NCBI GenBank assembly: GCA_012270975.1
Contig: JAAXHH010000141.1
Span: 248,335-312,334, forward strand
Direction: 5' to 3'
DNA length: 64,000 nt
Origin: Candidatus Latescibacterota bacterium
GTDB lineage: Bacteria > JAAXHH01
A program made the translations under genes and the position numbers. Below the pieces are notes generated by a model, which worked only from the letters and a program-made list of their open reading frames with translations, was not told the DNA's origin and did not search any database. Shown here piece by piece: positions 43,069 to 52,169 of the stretch (position 1 is its first letter; every line of letters begins with the position of its first letter).

Positions 43069-44207
43069 GCGGCCTCCCCGCCTTCCACGCTTAACCGGAC
43101 GGGCTGTTCCTGTACGATGGATTCGTACACGGCCAGCAGGACCTCCATGTGGTCGAGCGCGTCCCGCACGGTGAAACGCGGTCTCGCGCCGGTGTCCAAC
43201 GCGTGGACCAGGTCTTCCAGGGCCGCCCGCGTGAATTCGATCCCGGTGGACGTCAGCAGCGTCGGCGGACCGCTGTGCCACTGCATGGGATCCTCGTCGT
43301 CGACACTGTAATCGCCGTCCACGATGCGGTTTCTGAGATGGGTATCGATACCGGGACGCTTCCCGTCGATCCTCCCCGTGCCCTTCGTGCCGAACAGAAA
43401 GGCCTGGTTCGGTCCGCCGGCACCGTGTGACGCGATGCCGTTCCGCCCCGCGGAAACTGTGGCCACCCGGCCCGACCGGTCCACGAGGGACAACGTCCCG
43501 AAATCGTCCGCGCCATGGGCGGCGTGTTCAGGGAAGAAGTAGGCGCCGCCCTGGCCGTATACTTCCACGATGGGATCGAAACACTGCTGGACCAGGGCCA
43601 CGGCGTAGGCGCCGACCGTCAGGATCTCGCGCTTGATATCGGGAAACTTCCACCGCCCCGGCGGCAGGAAGCCGGGTTTACGCTGCGCATTCGAAATGGG
43701 CCGCGGGATTCCCTTGCCGAACAGGATGTCGACGTGCATCGCTGTTAACTCACCCAGGAATCCCGAGTCAATCATCCTTTTGCTTTGGTTGACAAGATCG
43801 TTGTAAATGTAACTGGGAATTATGGATGTGACACCTGAACTTTCTACGGCGTCAACCACGGCGCGACACTCCGGCATGTTGGCGCCGATGAACTTGTCGA
43901 TCCACAAATGCTTCCCTGCGCCTGCGGCAGTCCTGGCGATTTCCGCCCGCCGTTCGATCTCGTGGCCGACGCTTACGACATCCACGTCGTCCCGCTGAAC
44001 GGCCGCCTCGATTCCTTCATAAACGGGCACGCCCAACTGCTCGGCCCAGGACCGATTCAGCGGCTTGAGATAAGGGTCGATATCCGCGTCGTCCGCAATC
44101 CCGACAATGCGGATACGGGGATGTTCCAAGAAGGCGGGAACGAAACTGCTCTGATGGCTGTGCTTGCTGAAACTGACCAGCAGTACACCGTACGAACGGT
44201 CGGCCAT
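43065..44207 (-). CDS. Gfo/Idh/MocA family oxidoreductase
   Basis: 380 residues; GGAG precedes the ATG. Rossmann region: YGVLLVSFSKHSHQSSFVPAFLEHP, VGIADDADIDP, VYEGIEAAVQRDDVDVVSVGHEIERRAEIARTAAGAGKHLWIDKFIGANMPEC. The family EKP motif appears as D-K-F, and the canonical GxGxxG is replaced by SFSKHSH, which is unusual and suggests an altered cofactor site. The second half has ILTVGAYAVALVQQCFDPIVEVYGQ. It starts the coupled pair with the unknown gene. Divergent from the AGCS symporter across about 200 bases. Confidence 0.82.
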   Translation of the reverse strand: MADRSYGVLLVSFSKHSHQSSFVPAFLEHPRIRIVGIADDADIDPYLKPLNRSWAEQLGVPVYEGIEAAVQRDDVDVVSVGHEIERRAEIARTAAGAGKHLWIDKFIGANMPECRAVVDAVESSGVTSIIPSYIYNDLVNQSKRMIDSGFLGELTAMHVDILFGKGIPRPISNAQRKPGFLPPGRWKFPDIKREILTVGAYAVALVQQCFDPIVEVYGQGGAYFFPEHAAHGADDFGTLSLVDRSGRVATVSAGRNGIASHGAGGPNQAFLFGTKGTGRIDGKRPGIDTHLRNRIVDGDYSVDDEDPMQWHSGPPTLLTSTGIEFTRAALEDLVHALDTGARPRFTVRDALDHMEVLLAVYESIVQEQPVRLSVEGGEAA

Positions 44208-44315
44208 GAAAACTCCGTATTAACTGTGGAGGATGCAAACATGGAAGATAAAACACCCCATTCCGGGTGACAACAAAAACAGGGATTCGCACAGCGCGGC
44301 CGGCGTTCTTTGGTC

Positions 44316-44343
44316 TTGTTTATCGCGTGAAGCACAGTAGATT
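44316..44343 (+). promoter_or_regulatory. Candidate promoter of the AGCS symporter gene
   Basis: TTGTTT at 44316-44321 and TAGATT at 44338-44343 are separated by 16 bases in the divergent region, 68 bases before ATG 44411. Sequence match only. Confidence 0.35.
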
Positions 44344-44410
44344 AACCACATCCCGTTTCATTGTAGTTCCCGTCACATCTACATCACGTCATCAGCGAAA
44401 GAGGTACGCC

Positions 44411-45754
44411 ATGGATGCCGTCCTGCGCGTGATATCCGATTTCATGTGGGGACCCTGGACGATCGGGGTCCTCGCCGTCCTGGGTCTCATGCTCACAGTG
44501 GCCAGCCGGGGGGTCCAGTTCCGAAAGTTCGGCACGGCCGTCGGCCTCGTCATGCGGGGCGCCCTGCGCCGGGACAAGGGCGAGCAGGAATCCGGCGACA
44601 TCTCCCCTTTCCAGGCGCTGACCACCGCCATGGCGGCCACTATAGGAAACGGAAACATCGCCGGCGTGGCGACGGCTATTGCAGTGGGCGGTCCGGGCGC
44701 GGCCTTCTGGATGGCGGCCATGGCGCCCCTGGGCATGGCGACGAAGTACGCCGAGACTGTGCTGGCCCTGAGATACCGGGGAAAGACGCGGGACGGCCTC
44801 ATGCTCGGCGGCCCCATGTCCTATCTGAAGGAGGGGCTGAACCTGCCCACCATCGGCGTGGTTTTCGCCCTCTGCGCCACGCTGGGCGGCCTGGGCGGCG
44901 GTAATATCGGCCAGGCGAACTCCATCGCCCTGGTGCTGGACACCCAGTTCCACGTGGCGAAGTGGATCACCGGCGCCCTGCTGGCCGGTATCCTTGCCGT
45001 GGTCGTGATCGGCGGGATCAAGCGCATCGGCCTGGTCGCGGAAAGGCTCGTGCCCACGATGGTGCTCGTCTACGCCGCCAGCGTGGTCTATGTCGTATTC
45101 ACTCATTTCAGCGCGTTGCCGGCGACCCTCTGGCTGATCGTGGAAAGCGCTTTCACTCCGGTCGCGGTCATCGGGGGATTCGCCGGGGCCACGGTGTCCC
45201 GGACGATTCAGTACGGCATTCGACGGGGCGTCATCTCCAGCGAGGCCGGCCTCGGAAGCGCGGGGATCGCCCACAGCGCCGCGCAGACGAGCAACCCGGT
45301 CCGACAGGGGTACATCTCGATGATCGGCGTCTTCATCGACACGATCGTCGTCTGTTCCATGACCGGGGTAACCGTCGTCATCGCCGGCGTTTGGCACAAC
45401 GGCGAAATCAGTACCGCCCTGGTGGCATCCGCGCTCAACACCTCGATTCCCTTCGGCGGCGCCATCGTCGCGCTCTGCTCCCTGATGTTCGGATTCACGA
45501 CCATGGTCACCTGGTCCTACTACGCCGAGCAGGGCCTCAGGTTCGTGACGGACTCCCGGGGTGTCGTGCTGGGCATCCGGATCACCTGGTGCGTGGCCGC
45601 CTTTTTCGGGGCAGTGTACGAGGCACGGGTCATCTGGGACCTGGGCGATATCATGGTCGCCTGCATGATGTTTCCCAACCTGGTGGGATTGATCGGTCTG
45701 ACCCGTGAAATACGCGTGGTATCGCGCAATGAGCAGGCAGCCGGGGCTGCTTGA
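44411..45754 (+). CDS. Alanine/glycine:cation symporter (AGCS) family protein
   Basis: 447 residues from ATG 44411, preceded by AAAGAGG; the open frame upstream lacks membrane-protein character. AGCS motifs: MWGPWTIGVLAVLGLMLTVASRGVQFRKF, GDISPFQALTTAMAATIGNGNIAGVATAI (the sodium and substrate binding repeat), GPGAAFWMAAMAPLGMATKYAETVLALRYR and ISSEAGLGSAGIAHSAAQTSNPVRQG. It imports alanine or glycine with Na+ or H+. About 11 helices are visible. Downstream is a long-looped hairpin before the sigma factor gene. Confidence 0.93.
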   Translation: MDAVLRVISDFMWGPWTIGVLAVLGLMLTVASRGVQFRKFGTAVGLVMRGALRRDKGEQESGDISPFQALTTAMAATIGNGNIAGVATAIAVGGPGAAFWMAAMAPLGMATKYAETVLALRYRGKTRDGLMLGGPMSYLKEGLNLPTIGVVFALCATLGGLGGGNIGQANSIALVLDTQFHVAKWITGALLAGILAVVVIGGIKRIGLVAERLVPTMVLVYAASVVYVVFTHFSALPATLWLIVESAFTPVAVIGGFAGATVSRTIQYGIRRGVISSEAGLGSAGIAHSAAQTSNPVRQGYISMIGVFIDTIVVCSMTGVTVVIAGVWHNGEISTALVASALNTSIPFGGAIVALCSLMFGFTTMVTWSYYAEQGLRFVTDSRGVVLGIRITWCVAAFFGAVYEARVIWDLGDIMVACMMFPNLVGLIGLTREIRVVSRNEQAAGAA

Positions 45755-45790
45755 CGAGGTCCTGTTTATCAGGTATATTACCGGTGGGTT

Positions 45791-45827
45791 GGAACGGTGC
45801 GAAAAAAACCGAACCATTTTCCGTTCC
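45791..45827 (+). other. Inverted repeat between the symporter and sigma-factor genes
   Basis: GGAACGG (45791-45797) pairs with CCGTTCC (45821-45827), and AAAA/TTTT inside can extend it across a bulge. No U tract follows, so it is a weak terminator candidate; it may instead be an operator overlapping the putative ECF promoter. Confidence 0.35.
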
Positions 45828-45834
45828 GGGGTCT
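45811..45834 (+). promoter_or_regulatory. Possible ECF-type promoter upstream of the sigma factor gene
   Basis: GAACC (45811-45815) and GTCT (45831-45834) are 15 bases apart, resembling ECF promoter elements, and lie 68 bases before ATG 45903. This would be compatible with autoregulation. Confidence 0.25.
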
Positions 45835-45902
45835 CTTAATTAAGTAGACTGTGCGTTTTCGCACTTCGCGGGTGATCGAACCATAAACGCGGGATACTCG
45901 AA

Positions 45903-46517
45903 ATGGCGCATACGGCGGACGGACTCATCATCGAAAGCGTGCTGAACGGCCGTCCGGACGACTTCGAAAAGCTGGTGAGGCGGTATGACCGCGAGATCAA
46001 GCGTATCGTTGGGTCCATGGTCAAGAACCGCCAGGACAAGCAGGATATCGTACAGGATATCTGGCTTTCCGTGTACCAGCGGCTGTCGTCCCTGCGCGAC
46101 CCGGAGCGGTTTCCGCAGTGGCTGCGCGCCATTGCGCGTAATCGGTGCCTCGCCCACGTGGGTGACCGGAAATACCGGGAAACGGCCTGGACGGAGGTCC
46201 TGCCGGAAGAAAGCGCCGAAGGCGCCTGGCCGGGCGACGAGCACCTAAAACGGGCAAACGGCCGCAGAGTGCGGAATGCGGTAGAGACGCTTTCGCAAGC
46301 GCTCAGGCGGACCGTCGCCATGTACTATTTCACCGGATATTCCTGCGACGAGGTCAGCACGAGAATGAACGTCCCCGTTGGCACCGTGAAACGCAGGCTG
46401 TCGGAAGCGCGAAGCAAGCTGCGGAACATGTTCCGGGACTGGTCCCGGTACCCGGCCGAGGGCGGCTTGGATCTCCGTCACCTGATCGTCGCCGCGCCGA
46501 TTTGCACCGGTTTCTGA
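45903..46517 (+). CDS. ECF-type RNA polymerase sigma factor
   Basis: 204 residues. Region 2 is LVRRYDREIKRIVGSMVKNRQDKQDIVQDIWLSVYQRLSSLRDPERFPQWLRAIARNRCLAH; region 4 is LSQALRRTVAMYYFTGYSCDEVSTRMNVPVGTVKRRLSEARSKLR with its helix-turn-helix. The linker and absence of region 3 define an ECF (group IV) sigma. No anti-sigma gene follows: the next gene is ftsH, 44 bases downstream, so co-expression with FtsH suggests an envelope or protein-quality stress role (inference). FtsH itself could degrade a regulator. Confidence 0.92.
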   Translation: MAHTADGLIIESVLNGRPDDFEKLVRRYDREIKRIVGSMVKNRQDKQDIVQDIWLSVYQRLSSLRDPERFPQWLRAIARNRCLAHVGDRKYRETAWTEVLPEESAEGAWPGDEHLKRANGRRVRNAVETLSQALRRTVAMYYFTGYSCDEVSTRMNVPVGTVKRRLSEARSKLRNMFRDWSRYPAEGGLDLRHLIVAAPICTGF

Positions 46518-46561
46518 ATACTCCGTCCAACCCCCGAACGAACCGAGGTCTTCAACACGAC

Positions 46562-48706
46562 ATGTCCCAACCGCCGCAGGACCGGAACCAACCCCCGCCC
46601 CCAGGCCAAAGGCAGCCCCCGTCACAGGGCGACCGGCAGCCTCAACCCGACAAGACTAAAAAGAACCGTTCGATCCTCATCTGGCTGGTCCTCTTCCTGT
46701 TTTTCCTGATGGCGGCCCAGTTCCTGCCCAGGCGGGGGGACAACGCCGTAACGGTTTCTTACACGCAGTTCCAGCAGTTTCTCGAAGCCGACAACATCGA
46801 GCAGGTCACCATCACCGAGAAGCTGATCACGGGCACGCTGCGCCAGAACTCGTCGACCGTGATCGAAGGCACGAACCAGAGCCTGCGCGAATTCAAGGTA
46901 TACATCCCCTTCGACGATCCGGAGCTGGTGGCCGATCTCATGGCCAGAAACGTCATGGTTACGGCCGAGCCGGAGGCCACCAACTGGGTGGGCTACCTCA
47001 TCGCCGCACTGCCCTGGCTGCTGTTGATCGGGTTCTGGATCTTCATCCTGCGCCAGATGCAGTCGGGACAGCGCGGCATGTTCTCCTTCGGCAAGAGCCG
47101 GGCAAAGATGATCGTGGAAGACCGGCCCTCCATCACCTTCGCCGATGTGGCCGGCGTGCTCGAAGCCAAGCGCGACCTGCAGGAGATCGTGGAGTTCCTG
47201 AAGAACCCGGACAAGTTCCACGCCCTGGGCGGCCGGATACCGAAAGGCGCCCTGCTGCTGGGCCCGCCGGGTACGGGAAAGACGCTCCTCGCCAAGGCCG
47301 TGGCGGGTGAGGCCGGCGTGCCCTTCTTCAGCATGAGCGGTTCGGACTTCGTGGAAATGTTCGTAGGCGTGGGCGCCTCCCGCGTGCGCGACCTGTTCGA
47401 CCAGGCCCGCCAAAACGCTCCGTGTATCATCTTCATCGATGAAATCGACGCCATCGGACGACACAGGGGCGCCGGACTCGGCGGAGGGCACGACGAGCGG
47501 GAACAGACCCTGAACCAGTTGCTGGTGGGGCTGGACGGTTTCGAGAAAACGGACTCCATCATCGTGATCGGCGCGACGAACCGTCCGGACGTGCTCGATC
47601 CCGCGCTGCTCCGCCCCGGCCGCTTCGACCGGCATATCGTCGTCGACCGGCCCGACGTGGTGGGACGCGAGAAGATCCTGGAGATCCACGTAAAGAGCCG
47701 CAACATCCCTCTCGACGACTCGGTCAAGCTGGATGTACTCGCCAAGGGCGTGCCCGGCATGGTCGGCGCGGATCTGGCAAACATGGTGAACGAGGCGGCG
47801 CTCATCGCGGCGAGGTACGATCACGCTACCGTTACAAGTGATGACTTCGAAGAAGCGAAAGAGAAGATCATGATGGGATCGAAGCGCCAACTCGTCATCA
47901 GCGACAAGGAGCGGGAGATCGTGGCCTACCACGAGGCCGGACACGCCCTCGCCTTCGAGCTCATTCCCGAAATCGACCCCCTGCACAAGGTGACGATCCT
48001 GCCGCAGGGCAGGGGCCTTGGCGTGACCATTCCCCTGCCGGAGGAACGCTACCTCCAGTCCCGTTCCTACTGCCTGGGTACGATGGCCGCGGCGCTGGGC
48101 GGCCGGGCGGCCGAGCAGATCGTCTTCGGCGAGGTTACCTCCGGCGCGCAAAGCGACATCGAACAGGTCACCCGCATCAGCCGCCACATGGTATGCGACT
48201 GGGGTATGAGCGAGGAGCTCGGGGCCACGGCACTGGGCGAGAAGGAGCACGAGGTCTTCCTCGGCCGGGACATCGCCCACCAGCCCAACTACAGCGAAAC
48301 CACGGCCCATCGTATCGACCAGGAGATCCAGCGTTTCGTGGCCGAGGCGGGAGAACGCGTGGAAAAACTGCTCAAGGAGTACGAACCCCAGCTTCACGTC
48401 GTGGCCAAGGCTCTCCTGGAGCGGGACTCTCTCTCCCGGGACGAGGTGGCCGCGCTCATCGAAGGCAAGACCCTGCCCCCGAAGGAGGATGACGACGCTC
48501 AATCGAAGGAGGATGCCGACACCGGATCGAAGGAAGTCTCAAAAGATGATGGCGCAGACGCCGCGGATGAGTCACCGGCGGAAGAAGCGACTTCTGAAAC
48601 ACCGTCCACGGATGGCAACGGCGTCGCAGCGGTAGACGAGTCTAGCGAGGAACCGGTACCGGCACCAGAGATCGATGAAACCGTGGAAACGTCGAAGGGG
48701 CGTTGA
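46562..48706 (+). CDS. ftsH: ATP-dependent zinc metalloprotease FtsH
   Basis: 714 residues from ATG 46562. A Pro/Gln-rich cytosolic N-terminus is followed by helix 1 ([17 protein letters not shown]), a periplasmic domain, and helix 2 ([18 protein letters not shown]). The AAA+ module has Walker A G234-PPGTGKT-241, Walker [12 protein letters not shown] and the SRH arginines ([17 protein letters not shown]). The M41 zinc motif is H457-E-A-G-H461. It degrades membrane and short-lived cytosolic proteins. The C-terminal 75 residues are an acidic Glu/Asp/Ser-rich tail not required in typical homologues. The gene follows the ECF sigma gene and ends before a hairpin terminator. Confidence 0.97.
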   Translation: MSQPPQDRNQPPPPGQRQPPSQGDRQPQPDKTKKNRSILIWLVLFLFFLMAAQFLPRRGDNAVTVSYTQFQQFLEADNIEQVTITEKLITGTLRQNSSTVIEGTNQSLREFKVYIPFDDPELVADLMARNVMVTAEPEATNWVGYLIAALPWLLLIGFWIFILRQMQSGQRGMFSFGKSRAKMIVEDRPSITFADVAGVLEAKRDLQEIVEFLKNPDKFHALGGRIPKGALLLGPPGTGKTLLAKAVAGEAGVPFFSMSGSDFVEMFVGVGASRVRDLFDQARQNAPCIIFIDEIDAIGRHRGAGLGGGHDEREQTLNQLLVGLDGFEKTDSIIVIGATNRPDVLDPALLRPGRFDRHIVVDRPDVVGREKILEIHVKSRNIPLDDSVKLDVLAKGVPGMVGADLANMVNEAALIAARYDHATVTSDDFEEAKEKIMMGSKRQLVISDKEREIVAYHEAGHALAFELIPEIDPLHKVTILPQGRGLGVTIPLPEERYLQSRSYCLGTMAAALGGRAAEQIVFGEVTSGAQSDIEQVTRISRHMVCDWGMSEELGATALGEKEHEVFLGRDIAHQPNYSETTAHRIDQEIQRFVAEAGERVEKLLKEYEPQLHVVAKALLERDSLSRDEVAALIEGKTLPPKEDDDAQSKEDADTGSKEVSKDDGADAADESPAEEATSETPSTDGNGVAAVDESSEEPVPAPEIDETVETSKGR

Positions 48707-48738
48707 ACTCAGCGTACCAAATGCTGACGTAAGGTCGT

Positions 48739-48776
48739 AAATCGGGGGCGAGAGGTATATCTCACGTCCCCGATTT
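48739..48776 (+). terminator. Hairpin terminator downstream of ftsH
   Basis: A 9-bp stem AAATCGGGG/CCCCGATTT (48739-48747 with 48768-48776) encloses a second GAGA/TCTC stem. The A-rich 5' arm gives a T-rich 3' arm, but only a short T run follows, so it may act in both directions. It separates ftsH from the kinase gene starting 14 bases later. Confidence 0.6.
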
Positions 48777-48789
48777 CTTATTGAGCGAA

Positions 48790-49557
48790 ATGACTTTGGA
48801 CAAGAAATCACATCGCGGGGCCTTGCATACCGTCGAACGTATCGGCGGCACGGTACGTCGTCCTGTCAATCGGTGGACACCCGCGGTGCACGGCCTGCTA
48901 CAGTATCTTGAAGATAAAGGTTTTCAATGCGTTCCCCGGTTTCTTAGGGTAGACGACGAATATGAAACACTATCCTGGATTGAAGGAGAAGCCGGAACCC
49001 GGCCGTGGCCTGAAGTACTGCGGACGGACAGTGGTCTTGCACAGATAGCCGGATTTCTGAAGTCCTACCATCGCCTAGTGAAAGACTACATCCCATTCGA
49101 TACAGCCGAGTGGTGTGTCCCTGATCTGCGTTGGCAACCCGGGTTGACCATACGCCACGGTGATCTTGGGCCCTGGAATACCATCTGGCTTGATGGTGTG
49201 CTGCAAGGGGTTATTGATTGGGATTTAGCCGAACCTGGTAAGGAGATTACGGATGTCGCACAGCTCGCCTGGCATCTTGTACCGCTGCGTGGCGACGGTT
49301 TCTGGCCGAAAGCCGGTTTCGAGGAACCACCTGTTTTGCGGGAACGACTGCAAGTGCTATGCGAGTCTTACGGTGGATTCAGCCCGGATAGCGTGATTCA
49401 TGCCCTCCTCGAACTCCAGGAAACGGAGATTTCGAGGATATCGACGTTGGGGAGATCGGGTGTCGAACCCTGGCGTACTTATCTTCGCCGGGGAGACCTG
49501 GAAGTTACGACGCGAGAAAGAGACTGGTTAAGGACGGAGTACGGAAACCTGATATAA
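48790..49557 (+). CDS. APH-fold phosphotransferase, AT-richer than its neighbours
   Basis: 255 residues from ATG 48790 (a TTG at 48781 is an alternative). The kinase C-lobe is clear: LTIRHGDLGPWNTIWL (catalytic Asp and Asn) and GVIDWDLAEPG (metal Asp). The N-lobe is short, and no canonical Lys-containing strand was identified (HTVERIGGTVRRPVNRW...), so it may be a minimal member. No strong ribosome-binding site is seen. Third codon positions carry more A and T than in neighbouring genes, and the gene is bracketed by two hairpin terminators, so recent acquisition is plausible. Substrate unknown. Confidence 0.78.
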   Translation: MTLDKKSHRGALHTVERIGGTVRRPVNRWTPAVHGLLQYLEDKGFQCVPRFLRVDDEYETLSWIEGEAGTRPWPEVLRTDSGLAQIAGFLKSYHRLVKDYIPFDTAEWCVPDLRWQPGLTIRHGDLGPWNTIWLDGVLQGVIDWDLAEPGKEITDVAQLAWHLVPLRGDGFWPKAGFEEPPVLRERLQVLCESYGGFSPDSVIHALLELQETEISRISTLGRSGVEPWRTYLRRGDLEVTTRERDWLRTEYGNLI

Positions 49558-49591
49558 GACGAGCCGGCTGACCGGAACATCCAATCAAAGT

Positions 49592-49634
49592 AAAAGCCCA
49601 GCGGAGATGGCCCCGCCGGGCTTTTTGTTTTTTT
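49592..49634 (+). terminator. Rho-independent terminator of the kinase gene
   Basis: AAAAGCCC (49592-49599) pairs with GGGCTTTT (49618-49625), with GCGG/CCGC extending the stem, followed by a T-rich tail ending near 49634. It is the strongest intrinsic terminator seen in the window. Confidence 0.88.
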
Positions 49635-49645
49635 CAGACGTTCCT

Positions 49646-49697
49646 GAACCGGCTCACCTCCGGAACTGGTCCACCTCCTGATCCGGCCCGCCTTTCT
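49646..49697. repeat. Three imperfect 17-18-bp repeats between convergent genes
   Basis: Units beginning GAACCGGCTCACCTCC (49646), GAACTGGTCCACCTCC (49663) and ATCCGGCCCGCCTTTC (49681) are similar in order and spacing. They lie beyond the terminator of the plus-strand gene and 3' of the aminotransferase gene. Function unknown. Confidence 0.35.
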
Positions 49698-49709
49698 GTA
49701 CCGGGCCGG
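49683..49709 (-). terminator. GC-rich hairpin 3' of the aminotransferase gene
   Basis: CCGGCCCG (49683-49690) pairs with CGGGCCGG (49702-49709), loop of 11. It lies 26 bases past the minus-strand stop codon. No T tract follows on that strand, so it may protect the transcript end or terminate weakly; the opposite-facing terminator at 49592-49634 could act on this strand too. Confidence 0.4.
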
Positions 49710-49735
49710 AGTTTGCCGTGCGGTGTGCCCGCGCG

Positions 49736-50986
49736 TCAACTGGACTTGGCCAGCACGTCCTTGAGGGTCTGGAGGAAGACCTCGGTTTCCGCCTCCGTAC
49801 CGGCGGAGACCCTGATCCAGGTCCGGAACTCCCGCTGTCGCCGGGAACTGATCCAGACGTTTCTCGCGCGCATTTCCCGGACCACCTGCATGGCCGGGCG
49901 CTTCAGATCGGCCATTACGAAGGTGCCCTGGGACGGCAGGTATTCGATCCCCATCTCGTCGAACGTGGCGTAACACCGCTTCTTGAAATCCCAGACGGCC
50001 TCGCGGGACTTCTGCAGGTGCTCCAGGTCGCGGACCGCGGCCGCGCCGGCCACGGTGGCCAGAGCGTTCGGCGACTCCTGGTAGTATTTTCGCAGTTCAT
50101 CCTGGATCTTCTGCGAGGCGACGCAGTACCCCAGTCTCACGGCGGCCAGCGCATAGGCCTTCGAGAAGGTCCTTACCACGGCCACGTTGTCGTACTTGAC
50201 CGCCAGCGGAACCGCCGAGGGTATCGGATCCTGCTCCACGAAGTGCAGGTAAGCCTCGTCGATGACCACGATGGCGGTAGACGGGAGCTTTTTGATGAAC
50301 GCTTCGATTTCGTCGGGCTGCAGCAGCGTTCCGGTGGGATTGTTCGGGTTGGTGATGACGACCAGCGACGTCTTGTCGGACGCCAGGCCGGCCATTCCGT
50401 CGAGGTCGTGCTTGTATTCCGGCGTCATCGGCGCACGGATGATATTGACGTCGACACCGAACATGTCGTTGTAATCGCTGGCGGAGCGGGAAATCGATCC
50501 GTATCCATACTCCGCCTCGATGACTTCGCCGCCGTTGCGGCTGAGATAGGCCAGGCAGAGCAGGTCCAGGATGAGACTGGACCCCGGGGTCAACATGAAG
50601 GGACCGGGAGGCGGCCTGAAAAACGAGCGCCGCATGGTATTGTCCGGTTCGGGCAGTTCCACCCCGTCGAAGGTAGACAGGGCCTGCATCAGATCGCTGA
50701 GGTCCGTTCCGTAGCGGTTGACGCCGAACATCCGGTTCGCCATGGCCTCAATAGCCCGGGGCGACGGTCCCAACGGGTTTTCATTCAGGCTCATGCGCAC
50801 GAGACCCGGCTGCACACCTACGCCTCTTATGGCTTCAATGCTGGGCCTTCCACCCGTGATCAACTGCGTGGCCATGGCCATTCTGTCCGCCATGGACAGG
50901 GCGATGCCGGCCGTTCCGGCCGCCAACGCGCCTTTCATGAAGCCCCGGCGAGACCACGCTTTCAAGGCCGTCTCTGACACATGCAT
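49736..50986 (-). CDS. Tat-exported HisC-like pyridoxal-phosphate aminotransferase
   Basis: 416 residues from ATG at 50986, chosen for GAGGAG immediately upstream and because it begins a Tat signal: SRRGFMKG (R13-R14) then a hydrophobic run ending near MADRMAMA. The upstream open frame to 51124 is not needed. The enzyme part matches fold-type I aminotransferases of the histidinol-phosphate class: LNENPLGPSPRAIEAMANRM, a PLP-binding NPNNPTGT, VVIDEAYLHF and the Schiff-base K276 in RTFSKAYALAAVRLGY. HisC itself is cytosolic; Tat export of a folded PLP enzyme is unusual. Substrate unknown. Divergent from the Opp-type importer. Confidence 0.88.
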   Translation of the reverse strand: MHVSETALKAWSRRGFMKGALAAGTAGIALSMADRMAMATQLITGGRPSIEAIRGVGVQPGLVRMSLNENPLGPSPRAIEAMANRMFGVNRYGTDLSDLMQALSTFDGVELPEPDNTMRRSFFRPPPGPFMLTPGSSLILDLLCLAYLSRNGGEVIEAEYGYGSISRSASDYNDMFGVDVNIIRAPMTPEYKHDLDGMAGLASDKTSLVVITNPNNPTGTLLQPDEIEAFIKKLPSTAIVVIDEAYLHFVEQDPIPSAVPLAVKYDNVAVVRTFSKAYALAAVRLGYCVASQKIQDELRKYYQESPNALATVAGAAAVRDLEHLQKSREAVWDFKKRCYATFDEMGIEYLPSQGTFVMADLKRPAMQVVREMRARNVWISSRRQREFRTWIRVSAGTEAETEVFLQTLKDVLAKSS

Positions 50987-51048
50987 ATTCGACTCCTCGG
51001 GTAACATGGGTAAATACAGCACAGTAAATACGATCATGTTAAAATGAG

Positions 51049-51077
51049 TATATACAGTCCTATACCCTACAAACCAA
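51049..51077 (-). promoter_or_regulatory. Candidate sigma-70 promoter of the aminotransferase gene
   Basis: On the minus strand TTGGTT (51072-51077) and TATATA (51049-51054) are 17 bases apart, about 63 bases from the ATG at 50986, in an AT-rich part of the divergent region. Confidence 0.4.
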
Positions 51078-51163
51078 CGGCTACATCTCTTCAATATTCC
51101 GGCGGCGGCAGAAAGCCGTATCACCTTGACAGACCTTCGAAGAGGTCGTTAAAATGACCCTGT

Positions 51164-52168
51164 ATGCAAGACCTTCTCCTTGATGTTTCACACCTGTCAG
51201 CCGTGATCCCCACAGACGACGGTCCCGTCCGGGCCGTGCGGGACGTCTCGTTCCGGATCAGGCGGGGCAGAACCCTTGGCGTGGTGGGTGAAAGCGGGTG
51301 CGGAAAGAGCATGATGGGCCTCTCCCTCATGCGACTGGTTCCGAAACCGGGGTACGTGGAAGGAAAGATCACCTACCATGAAAGGGAAAACGGGGCGACC
51401 GTCCAAATACACGAACTCGAGCCGGGGGGCGAAGCCATGCGCCGGATCCGGGGCCGCAAGATCTCCATGATCTTCCAGGAGCCTATGACCGCCCTCAACC
51501 CCGTATACACCGTGGGTAACCAAATCGGCGAAGCGCTGCGCCTTCACCACGGCATGGACCGTCACGCCGCCCGTGACCGGGCGTTGGAAGCCTTGTCCGA
51601 AGTCGGCATCCCCGGCCCCTTGCAGCGAGTGGACGAGTATCCCCACGAGCTTTCCGGCGGCATGCGCCAGCGCGCCATGATCGCCATGGCCCTATCGTGC
51701 GGCCCCGAACTCCTGATCGCCGACGAGCCCACCACGGCACTGGACGTGACCATCCAGGCGCAGATCCTCGATCTGCTCAAGGAGTTGAAAGACAACCTGA
51801 ACATGGCCATCGTGATGATCACCCACGACCTGGGCGTCATAGCCGACATGGCCGACGAAATCATGATCATGTACGCGGGACAGGTGGTCGAGATGGGGTC
51901 ACCGGAGCGGATTTTCTACCAGGCCGCCCACCCCTACACCCGGGGGCTGCTCGAATCGGCGCCACGGATCAACAGGGAGAAGGCATCGCAGTTGTCCACG
52001 ATCCCGGGCACGGTTCCATCTCCGCTCAACCTGCCGGAGGGATGCGCTTTCGCGCCTCGATGCCGTTACGCCACGGAGCAGTGCACATTGATGCCTCCCG
52101 TGGAAGAGATCGAACCGGGACACAGGGTTCGCTGCTGGCACGCGGACCAGGTCGCGCGGGATACGTGA
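51164..52168 (+). CDS. ABC transporter ATP-binding protein, DppD/OppD type
   Basis: 334 residues. Walker [12 protein letters not shown]-loop [11 protein letters not shown], signature [15 protein letters not shown], Walker [14 protein letters not shown] and H-loop ITHDLGVI are intact. The C-terminal oligopeptide/dipeptide (oligo_HPY) extension with [14 protein letters not shown], ending in Cys residues of the DppD/DppF-type metal-cluster region ([12 protein letters not shown]), is present. It powers the importer encoded downstream. Gene starts 177 bases from the divergent aminotransferase and is followed by the second ATPase after 1 base. Confidence 0.94.
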   Translation: MQDLLLDVSHLSAVIPTDDGPVRAVRDVSFRIRRGRTLGVVGESGCGKSMMGLSLMRLVPKPGYVEGKITYHERENGATVQIHELEPGGEAMRRIRGRKISMIFQEPMTALNPVYTVGNQIGEALRLHHGMDRHAARDRALEALSEVGIPGPLQRVDEYPHELSGGMRQRAMIAMALSCGPELLIADEPTTALDVTIQAQILDLLKELKDNLNMAIVMITHDLGVIADMADEIMIMYAGQVVEMGSPERIFYQAAHPYTRGLLESAPRINREKASQLSTIPGTVPSPLNLPEGCAFAPRCRYATEQCTLMPPVEEIEPGHRVRCWHADQVARDT

Positions 52169-52169
52169 T

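Noticed and set aside
46622..48502. 626-codon antisense ORF within ftsH
   Set aside because: Opposite strand of a well-conserved gene in a GC-rich genome; translation shows no domain.
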